Assembly (NCBI GenBank): GCA_965223465.1
Contig: OZ245025.1
Span: 2,728,001 to 2,792,000, forward strand
Length of the DNA: 64,000 nt
DNA from: JAAELZ01 sp965223465
Lineage (GTDB): Bacteria; Pseudomonadota; Gammaproteobacteria; Arenicellales; Poriferihabitantaceae
Direction of reading: 5' to 3'
The position numbers were made by a program, and so were the translations under genes. This document shows, one piece after another, positions 58,206 to 64,000 of this stretch. Numbering within the stretch: the stretch's first letter is position 1; the number at the start of each line of letters is the position of its first letter. The notes below the pieces were generated by a model. It did not search any database. It was not told where the DNA came from and worked only from the letters and a program-made list of their open reading frames with translations.

Positions 58206-59663
58206 CTAATTTATATCTTGATTTTGTTTTTTGAGTAATTTGGCGATCCGTGCTTCATGCGCTTTTGCCAAATTTTGCTCTCTTTTCTGACGGACTTTGT
58301 CTTGCTTCAATTTTTCCTTAGAACGCGCACTTTGACCTCCCACAATGTTATCTGGATGCCGACCCGTTAGTGCATTCCGTCCGTTTAGAATTTCATTACA
58401 TTGCCACTTCACGTATGCTAGGGTGGAACCTACCGGCTGCTGCGATGGATTAACTTTTTCAATCGTCATCTTCACCCTGGCTGCGATCTCATCCAGCACC
58501 ATCTGCCGATAATCAGGATCGATACGATCCAACGATATTCGCGCTAGATTTTTTTGGTTTTGAGTAAACTGTAAATACTGATCATGAAAATCATAGTCAG
58601 AAATATCTTGATCAGATATGAGTGGACCGCTGGTACTCTTTTGTTCATTCTTTCCCTTATTGTTTGTAGTAGTTAAATTTTTTTTAAAACTACTACTACA
58701 AAAGGGGGTCCAATTATTGGACTCGGTACCGGGTCCATATTTTGGACCCGGATGGTTTTCGGGGGTGGTCACAGTGTGACCACCATGTTTTATCCGCTTT
58801 TTTGTCTCATTTTTACCACTATTTTCGCTTTTACCGCTGGGTTTTGGCTTTCTTGGCTGATTCAAAATAGTGGCCAGACTCTGGCCACCATTTTGAGGCT
58901 CTGCTGAGGCGTTATTTTTCGTTTGTAGTACGCTTATCTTATTATTATTTTCGTTAGTTACATTATTACCTTCGTCAGTAGAAGTAATATTATTTATAGA
59001 CGGTTCTTTGGTATAGTTTGTTTTTCCTGCTGGTCTGCGTTGGTAAAACTGTCCTAACATCGATTTACCAGGCTTTTTCTGATTCCTGGGATTAACCACT
59101 CGACCCGCATCTACCCGTTGATCAATCACATCCAGGGTAGAAGATTCAGTTTGATCAAATAACTGCTCAGCCACTGCGAGCAATCCACTTGCCAGGCGAT
59201 GATATTTAGGGTTGGTATGATCTGATAGCCTGATGAGTATTTGCATATATTCCTCATCCAGAATAATCGCATCAGAAACGCTTACTGGCTCTGTGTGCAG
59301 AATATAAATGCTGCCACTAAAGTAGCCCCGATGGTTTTTTAACTTCTCTTTTACCGATAGCCATCTGGTCGCCCTGAGCAGAGCCAGGTTGATCGATACT
59401 GTCGACTTGGACCCAAGTCCGAGGCTGTGCATCATGTCCTTATAGGTGGGGCATGCCGTCGAGGTGTCATTATCCTGAATATAGGATCGAAGATAAGCCC
59501 ATATTCTGACCGCTGTTGCTGGCAGATCAGGGTCCACGATCAAATATCGTGGTATCGGATCATGTAATTGCCCCGAAAAAACAAGCTGATCACCAGCCTT
59601 ACGATGCACTGAAGCTTTTTCCAGTAATCTGGAAAGGGCAGGGGGTAGAGGTTTGTCAGACAT
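58206..59663 (-). CDS. STY4528-family pathogenicity-island replication protein
   Basis: The N-terminal winged helix is clear: PRYLIVDPDLPATAVRIWAY near 38-57, YKDMMHSLGLGSKSTVSINL near 74-93, ALLRATRWLSVKEKL and FSGSIYILHTEPVS near 115. This fits the STY4528 replication-protein family. The middle (about 190-345) is a long, Asn/Lys-rich, repetitive linker with copy 5 of the palindrome (NGGQSLAT). A conserved C-terminal domain follows. The gene overlaps the DUF2857 gene by 8 bases. It probably acts in initiation of ICE replication. Confidence 0.83.
   Translation of the reverse strand: MSDKPLPPALSRLLEKASVHRKAGDQLVFSGQLHDPIPRYLIVDPDLPATAVRIWAYLRSYIQDNDTSTACPTYKDMMHSLGLGSKSTVSINLALLRATRWLSVKEKLKNHRGYFSGSIYILHTEPVSVSDAIILDEEYMQILIRLSDHTNPKYHRLASGLLAVAEQLFDQTESSTLDVIDQRVDAGRVVNPRNQKKPGKSMLGQFYQRRPAGKTNYTKEPSINNITSTDEGNNVTNENNNKISVLQTKNNASAEPQNGGQSLATILNQPRKPKPSGKSENSGKNETKKRIKHGGHTVTTPENHPGPKYGPGTESNNWTPFCSSSFKKNLTTTNNKGKNEQKSTSGPLISDQDISDYDFHDQYLQFTQNQKNLARISLDRIDPDYRQMVLDEIAARVKMTIEKVNPSQQPVGSTLAYVKWQCNEILNGRNALTGRHPDNIVGGQSARSKEKLKQDKVRQKREQNLAKAHEARIAKLLKKQNQDIN
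58871..58887. repeat. 17-base palindrome, copy 5 (TGGCCAGACTCTGGCCA), inside a coding linker
   Basis: Arms are exact and the centre base is C. Read as GGQSLA in the linker of the STY4528-type protein, the same frame as copy 4. Confidence 0.85.
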
Positions 59664-60228
59664 GGTTAAAGGACTGGATGAACCGATAGATCTTCACGAT
59701 CTCTATGCCTGACTGCTCAAATAGCAGTAAATAAAGCCTGGGCATTGAATTTGGATCATTGCTTGTGTGAAAGCGGTTTCGTTCAAGCTTGTAAAGCGAA
59801 TAAATTTTCGCTTCCTCCTGCTCGGTCAGCGCAGCTGGACGACCACCACGCTCTGTTATTCCGTAGCGTCGGCGCAATTGCGCTACATCCGATACTGAAA
59901 GACCAAAATATTTGTACATCATTGCCTGGGATGCGTGAGCCTTGATCAAATCTTCTATTAAACGATCACGCTGATTGTTGGCATCGATCAGCGAACAGAT
60001 CGATGCAATGTTTCGGCTGTTAATCGTAATGTTTACCAGGCTGTGTCCCGACCTGATAAGTCGGCGCTTGTCTTCGTTCGATAGGTTCTTAAGGGCCGCT
60101 ATCTGATCTTGCGTTAAATGCCCAACACCCAAAAATTGACCTAAAGAACCGTTGTGTTCACCCGTATCTATAACCCGAATCAAGGCATCGATCAGTTGTG
60201 ATGCCAGGCGATTGTCTGTGTTTACCAT
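59656..60228 (-). CDS. DUF2857 (STY4526-like) ICE replication-region protein
   Basis: The 190-residue protein has LGQFLGVGHLTQDQIAALKN near 25-44, LIRSGHSLVNITINSRNI near 55 and MMYKYFGLSVSDVAQLRRRY near 105-124. This last stretch is a helix-turn-helix-like block of the DUF2857/STY4526 family. The second ATG (60228) is preferred because GGGGGG would touch the first ATG directly. It lies between parB and the STY4528-type gene, as in related islands. Confidence 0.82.
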   Translation of the reverse strand: MVNTDNRLASQLIDALIRVIDTGEHNGSLGQFLGVGHLTQDQIAALKNLSNEDKRRLIRSGHSLVNITINSRNIASICSLIDANNQRDRLIEDLIKAHASQAMMYKYFGLSVSDVAQLRRRYGITERGGRPAALTEQEEAKIYSLYKLERNRFHTSNDPNSMPRLYLLLFEQSGIEIVKIYRFIQSFNHV

Positions 60229-60239
60229 GTTCATCCCCC

Positions 60240-61895
60240 CTATAAACCCCAGCGTTCATCTAAACCATATAAATCACATATGAGTCTGCGCAGTTGAAGC
60301 AGCTGCACATAATGCGAAAAAATCGATTCACTCACATATTCTTGCTCAAACACCAGTGGTGTGTTTGTAAAGGAAGAGGGCTTTGGCACTAATTCCTCTA
60401 TTCCCGATTGAATCTGTCCCAACACATCTCTTACAACATCATCGTTATCCATCAGTGGGTTTTGCTTTATGGCCGCATTAGCCAACTCGCGATAATTTGA
60501 CGTCTCTGGTAGCAACTCATAATTGCTGTAATTGTGTACTGAGGCGACTAAAAATAACTGCCACCAAAAATAGGCTTTCAGCTCATCCGTAGGATGAAAT
60601 GCCGCGTCCGGTATTTCACAGTAAAACCCATAGCCACAGTCAAGACGGTGTATAAGCTCAGAAAACTCAAAATACTCCGCCACCTTCTTTGACAGCTCGT
60701 AGCACTGCATCTGCATTTGTGGGAGCGTCGCGATATCGGTATCCAGATTTTGGAGAGCCTTATCTGGAGTCGTTGATAAATCTGTCTGGTTTGAATCATC
60801 AGATCCGGATGGCATATGATCAGAAACTCCTGCTTGTGGGGTACCCGTATCTTCAAGACCTTCCGGGCTTTCTTCAGGTGGAAACGGGTCTAACTTATTC
60901 GGCGCGGTATGGGTATGGCTTTGATCTGCCTCATCGATGGTAGGCCAACCGTAATTGGGTTCCTTGGATAAGGTTGATACCAACCCCGGATCTTTCTGAT
61001 ACTGATCAACTTCAAGCTTAATCGTGTCTGGTGTTATTAGGGCAGGATATTCGGACAATGTATCTCGAATTCGATCAGTGACATAAGATAGTAAGTCCTG
61101 TTCAACCATTTCCGGGGCAAAGCTGTCCCAGGAATCATTTTGTGACAGAATTTGCTGCCAGGCTGCGGTGAACTCCTGTTCATCAAGACCATGGGCAACC
61201 CAGTAATCCAAATACTTGGATGACAAGCGCTTTAAATTAGAAACCTTTAAACCACCAACCCCTCCATCCAAGGCGCTGGGAATAAAAGCGTACAAGTGAT
61301 CAATCGCATAATTGTACCGAATCAATAGCGTTCGTGAGACACTGCTATAACCTCGGTTTTTTAATTGCTGGACGAACTCCCTCTGCGAGTACTCTTTATC
61401 GTCATCCTTGCATAGTTGCTCGTAAGCATCTCTTACCCCCATCGCTCGATCTATAAAGATGTAATCTGAACGCACATCATTTTCAATCAGATGATGAATC
61501 AGAACATCGGCTTCATCCTTGTAGGGGATAAATGTCACTCTGAGCCAGTAATACTTCTCGTCTCCGGTTTCCTGGTATAGCTCTTTTAGTATGCTTAAGC
61601 GAGTATTGCCGCCCATGTCAGGCATGTATTTAACGGCTCCTGGGCGGCGGGTAATAGTAATCGTTACTCGCTCACTACCATCTTCTCGCAAGTCTTTTTT
61701 AAGTTCCTCATAAGAATCGTTATCTGCACGGCGCGGGTTGCGATCATACGATTCAATCTGATCCAGATTGATGACCATCCCAGTAGGTTGGACTGGGTCA
61801 GTAGACATTGAGGTGATGTCATCATCCTTGGCGAAATGAGTAGCACCAAGAATGTTTCCTAATTGATCGGGGTTGAGGGTCTTTTGCTTCGCCAT
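60240..61895 (-). CDS. parB: ParB-family protein of the PFGI-1 type
   Basis: INLDQIESYDRNPRRADNDS near 42-61 and DMGGNTRLSILKELYQ near 93-108 form the ParB nuclease-like/CTP-binding core. A helix-turn-helix-like block follows (SQREFVQQLKNRGYSSVSRT near 165-184). The remaining 300 residues include a Pro/Ser/Asp-rich linker and a helical end special to ICE ParB proteins (TIGR03764). It begins 2 bases after the ParA stop. Together they stabilise the element. Confidence 0.9.
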   Translation of the reverse strand: MAKQKTLNPDQLGNILGATHFAKDDDITSMSTDPVQPTGMVINLDQIESYDRNPRRADNDSYEELKKDLREDGSERVTITITRRPGAVKYMPDMGGNTRLSILKELYQETGDEKYYWLRVTFIPYKDEADVLIHHLIENDVRSDYIFIDRAMGVRDAYEQLCKDDDKEYSQREFVQQLKNRGYSSVSRTLLIRYNYAIDHLYAFIPSALDGGVGGLKVSNLKRLSSKYLDYWVAHGLDEQEFTAAWQQILSQNDSWDSFAPEMVEQDLLSYVTDRIRDTLSEYPALITPDTIKLEVDQYQKDPGLVSTLSKEPNYGWPTIDEADQSHTHTAPNKLDPFPPEESPEGLEDTGTPQAGVSDHMPSGSDDSNQTDLSTTPDKALQNLDTDIATLPQMQMQCYELSKKVAEYFEFSELIHRLDCGYGFYCEIPDAAFHPTDELKAYFWWQLFLVASVHNYSNYELLPETSNYRELANAAIKQNPLMDNDDVVRDVLGQIQSGIEELVPKPSSFTNTPLVFEQEYVSESIFSHYVQLLQLRRLICDLYGLDERWGL

Positions 61896-61897
61896 TG

Positions 61898-62701
61898 CTA
61901 TAACCCCCCATCGAGTTGCTTGATTTCAGCGACGATATCTCGAATGATCTCGCTACCGGAAGGATACTTACCGGTTCTTTTTTTATCATACAGATGAACC
62001 GGCACTCCGTGTGTGGTCGCCGCTTTGTAGGCGACCTTGGACGGCACAACAGTCCTAAATAGCTTTACTTCCTCGATGGAAGATAGGTGTTTCTTGATTT
62101 CGGCTGCCATAAGAACCGCATCGTTCGTCCTTTCCATCCTTGAAATAATGGCGTAGAGATCGCCAATATTCACTCCCATACGTAATCCTTGTTCTCGCGC
62201 ATTTGTAACAACTCGAGTGGTGCCACGATCAAATTCTCGAGCGCTTGCAGCATCAACTGGAATCGGTGATAGCAGCACATCTGCAGCAAACATAGCGGTT
62301 GTTTGTAAAGGGCCTGCTGCGCCTTGAGTGTCAATCAGAATATAATCATATTTATCCCGCAGCTTACCCAGTGTATAGCGCAAACGCATGCGCCCATCGG
62401 CGCAATGAATTATATAATTTTGTAGTTTTCCGTCAGGATCATCTGAATAAATCAAATCCAGATTCTTTATTCCATCAAGGTCAACAGTAGAGATAACGCT
62501 TTCGACATCAACATTAGTAATGAGATGCGTTAAACCGTTTTTTGCTCTGCGGGATAAAGGATAGTGGCTGGACAGCCCTGGTTGGATGTCGGCATCCACC
62601 ATAAGAACCTTTGAGCCATTGTCAGCTAGATATGCTCCAACATTTGCGGTTAGCGTAGTTTTGGTTACGCCACCTTTCGTCGAAATCATGGTTATTATCA
62701 T
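61898..62701 (-). CDS. parA: ParA/Soj-type partition ATPase
   Basis: The deviant Walker A STKGGVTKTTLTANVG at residues 7-22, VLMVDADIQPGLSSHYPL near 33-50 and ILIDTQGAAGPLQTTAMF near 120-137 define a ParA ATPase. The 267-residue length is normal for the non-HTH Soj type. GGAG lies 7 bases before the ATG. It is the outermost ICE gene, 65 bases from the tRNA-Lys fragment, the usual place of soj at the end of such islands. In relatives Soj is needed for element maintenance. Confidence 0.93.
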   Translation of the reverse strand: MIITMISTKGGVTKTTLTANVGAYLADNGSKVLMVDADIQPGLSSHYPLSRRAKNGLTHLITNVDVESVISTVDLDGIKNLDLIYSDDPDGKLQNYIIHCADGRMRLRYTLGKLRDKYDYILIDTQGAAGPLQTTAMFAADVLLSPIPVDAASAREFDRGTTRVVTNAREQGLRMGVNIGDLYAIISRMERTNDAVLMAAEIKKHLSSIEEVKLFRTVVPSKVAYKAATTHGVPVHLYDKKRTGKYPSGSEIIRDIVAEIKQLDGGL

Positions 62702-62765
62702 TCGCTACTCCGTACATAAGGAGCAAGGTACAGAAGAAGATAATAAATTTAGGCTACATTGATGG

Positions 62766-62810
62766 CGCCTGATTAAAAGTCAGATGCTCTACCTACTGAG
62801 CTAACGCCCC
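62766..62810 (-). tRNA. 5' half of a tRNA-Lys(UUU) gene, truncated at the element junction
   Basis: Read on the minus strand from 62810, the sequence gives a GGGGCGT acceptor arm, TA, the D-arm GCTCAGTAGGTAGAGC, and an anticodon arm TCTGA-CTTTTAA-TCAGG with anticodon TTT. After 62766 the variable loop, T-arm and 3' acceptor are missing; ICE sequence leading to parA follows. The gene as it stands cannot make a tRNA. tRNA-Lys is a known target of this ICE class, so this is a likely attachment scar. Confidence 0.75.
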
Positions 62811-62822
62811 CATGGAATTGCG

Positions 62823-62842
62823 TTGGCGGGCATACCGCCAAA
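62823..62842. terminator. GC-rich hairpin beside the tRNA fragment
   Basis: TTGGCGG and CCGCCAA pair around GCATA. There is no T-run, so it may be a processing signal or a weak terminator. Confidence 0.3.
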
Positions 62843-62918
62843 CGGCCGCGCATTATCCGAATTTGCTTCGTGCTTGTCAATCAACATTCGTCGGGAATAA
62901 GCGGGAAAACTCCTTATG

Positions 62919-63776
62919 CTAGGGGTTCGAGTAGCTGTCGGAGCGCCGATGCCTCAGTACCGGCATATTACTGCGTAATTCTGTCAATTTCTGGCGATCA
63001 AAGGGGCAGTATATGATGCCGGGTTCATCACTCAGTTCACTAACTACTTCGCCCCAAGGGTTAATACATAGGCTGTGCCCCCATGTGATGCGGCCATTTG
63101 AGTGTGTGCCGCCCTGCGCGGGCGCGATAATATAAACCTGATTTTCAATCGCGCGCGCACTGAGTAAGGTTCGCCAGTGCGCCTTGCCGGTGGGCACAGT
63201 AAAGGCCGCGGGTACAGTGATGATGTCCGCACCGAGCTGGCGTAGTGCCTGATACATGGCGGGAAATCTAAGGTCATAACAAATACTCAGACCTACGCGT
63301 GCAAACTCAAGATCAACTATGCTTAACTCGTTGCCTGCCTTGAATTTCTCCGATTCGATATACGCTTCATCCTCCCCAATGTCTGCATCGAATAGATGGA
63401 TTTTGTCGTAGCGATTGGTACGCTCGCCTTGTGGGTTATATACCAAGGTGGTATTGCTGACGCGATTGGCTTTATCACCCGGGACGATAAGCTTATGGCT
63501 ACCGCCAAAAATCCATAGCGCTAATTGTCTGGCTGTATCGGATAGAAACTGTTGTACTGGCCCTTGGCCGTCTTCCTCGGCAACGCTGTTTGGGTCTTGC
63601 TCGGAACCCATCCAGGCAAAGTTTTCGGGTAGTATTGCGCAGACAGCACCAGCCTTTTTTGCTTTTTCAAGCTGCCGCAAACTGAACTTTAGATTATCAG
63701 CGAGTGAATCGCTGGAGTTGAGTTGAATCGCTGCAAGCAGGGGTAGATCAGCGGTTGAAGGGGCTGGTTCGCTCAT
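62919..63776 (-). CDS. Nit-type carbon-nitrogen hydrolase
   Basis: The Glu-Lys-Cys triad is visible: ILPENFAWMG near 45-54, NRYDKIHLFD near 105-114 and GLSICYDLRFP near 151-161. AFTVPTGKAHWRTLLSARAI is the conserved continuation of the Nit branch. That branch includes deaminated-glutathione and omega-amidases, involved in metabolite repair. The length of about 285 is normal. The start at 63776 follows the family; ATG 63788 is in frame. This is ordinary chromosome outside the ICE. Confidence 0.9.
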   Translation of the reverse strand: MSEPAPSTADLPLLAAIQLNSSDSLADNLKFSLRQLEKAKKAGAVCAILPENFAWMGSEQDPNSVAEEDGQGPVQQFLSDTARQLALWIFGGSHKLIVPGDKANRVSNTTLVYNPQGERTNRYDKIHLFDADIGEDEAYIESEKFKAGNELSIVDLEFARVGLSICYDLRFPAMYQALRQLGADIITVPAAFTVPTGKAHWRTLLSARAIENQVYIIAPAQGGTHSNGRITWGHSLCINPWGEVVSELSDEPGIIYCPFDRQKLTELRSNMPVLRHRRSDSYSNP

Positions 63777-63807
63777 ACTTAAGAGCATACCAGATTAATC
63801 AAAGGCT

Positions 63808-64000
63808 TTATAAGGCGTAGAATAAATGATTGCCAACTTGGACGATTAAATCTTCTCCTTCTTTCCAGTTGGGTGATACGTGCATGGCGTGATAGTGGGT
63901 TGCCTCGCCGACGCCAGACCAATCTTCACCCTCCATAAAACGCTGCGCGATAATCAGGGCCTTTTCCCAGGCACGTGTATTTTTAATCACGTGATATTTG
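63808..64000 (-). CDS. C-terminal part of a SleB-like cell-wall hydrolase (partial)
   Basis: The frame is open to the right window edge. GVGEATHYHAMHVSPNWKEG followed by QVGNHLFY matches the end of the SleB/Hydrolase_2 domain, where GATHYHA carries catalytic-site residues of lytic enzymes acting on peptidoglycan. The N-terminus lies beyond 64000. It ends 32 bases before the Nit gene start. Confidence 0.75.
   Translation of the reverse strand, partial: KYHVIKNTRAWEKALIIAQRFMEGEDWSGVGEATHYHAMHVSPNWKEGEDLIVQVGNHLFYAL

Overview
The window looks like a gammaproteobacterial chromosome carrying a large integrative and conjugative element (ICE). It is of the type with a PFGI-1/ICEclc-like, genomic-island-type type IV secretion system (T4SS). 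This rests on gene order and protein patterns: parA, parB, DUF2857, STY4528-like, PFL_4669-like and SSB genes at the right end, then the complete ordered set PilL, PFL_4693, transglycosylase, PFL_4695, TraD and so on to TraG. Ordinary chromosome (a Nit-type amidohydrolase and a SleB-like hydrolase) begins right of about 62.8 kb, just past the 5' half of a tRNA-Lys gene that marks a probable element junction. No integrase, excision recombinase or relaxase is visible, so the left end is either outside the window or lost.

Layout, left to right. 0-0.24 kb: end of an ABC-type substrate-binding protein. 0.6-11.5 kb: a six-gene plus-strand cluster that I do not recognise as a described system. It encodes a methyltransferase-like giant protein, a degenerate receiver-like protein, two unknown proteins, a receiver-AAA+ protein resembling sigma-54 activators, and a receiver plus phosphoribosyltransferase-like fusion. 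11.6-15.5 kb: debris and small genes, namely an IS256-family remnant, a membrane protein, an EndoG-like nuclease, a frameshifted alpha/beta hydrolase and a truncated phage-type protein. 15.8-18.7 kb: a short prokaryotic Argonaute with an overlapping SMEK-APAZ partner. 18.7-28.0 kb: a minus-strand defence operon (HTH regulator, PLD/SNF2 helicase, DUF4391, Mod methyltransferase, type III-like Res). 28.4-47.8 kb: T4SS operon on the minus strand. 47.8-51.0 kb: small genes behind repeated structured leaders, plus the STY4534-type replication protein. 51.3-56.2 kb: cargo (membrane protein, DUF6434, GST, SnoaL-like, DUF5519 and LysR genes, and a toxin-antitoxin pair). 56.2-62.7 kb: replication and partition module.

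The right half provides maintenance and transfer. ParA/ParB and the replication proteins keep the element, the T4SS exports it, and the TA pair and metabolic cargo ride along. The left half is a defence-type accessory region with at least two recognisable nucleic-acid-targeting systems next to the uncharacterised receiver/AAA+/PRTase cluster, which is my leading candidate for a new system. The SMEK-APAZ/short-Ago pair is the second. A third layer is non-coding. Five small ORFs each sit about 20 bases behind a two-tier GC-rich hairpin, three copies of a covarying 65-base element stand at likely promoter positions, and five copies of a 17-base palindrome are scattered over 48.9-58.9 kb. All family assignments come from reading motifs by eye; no database search was run.
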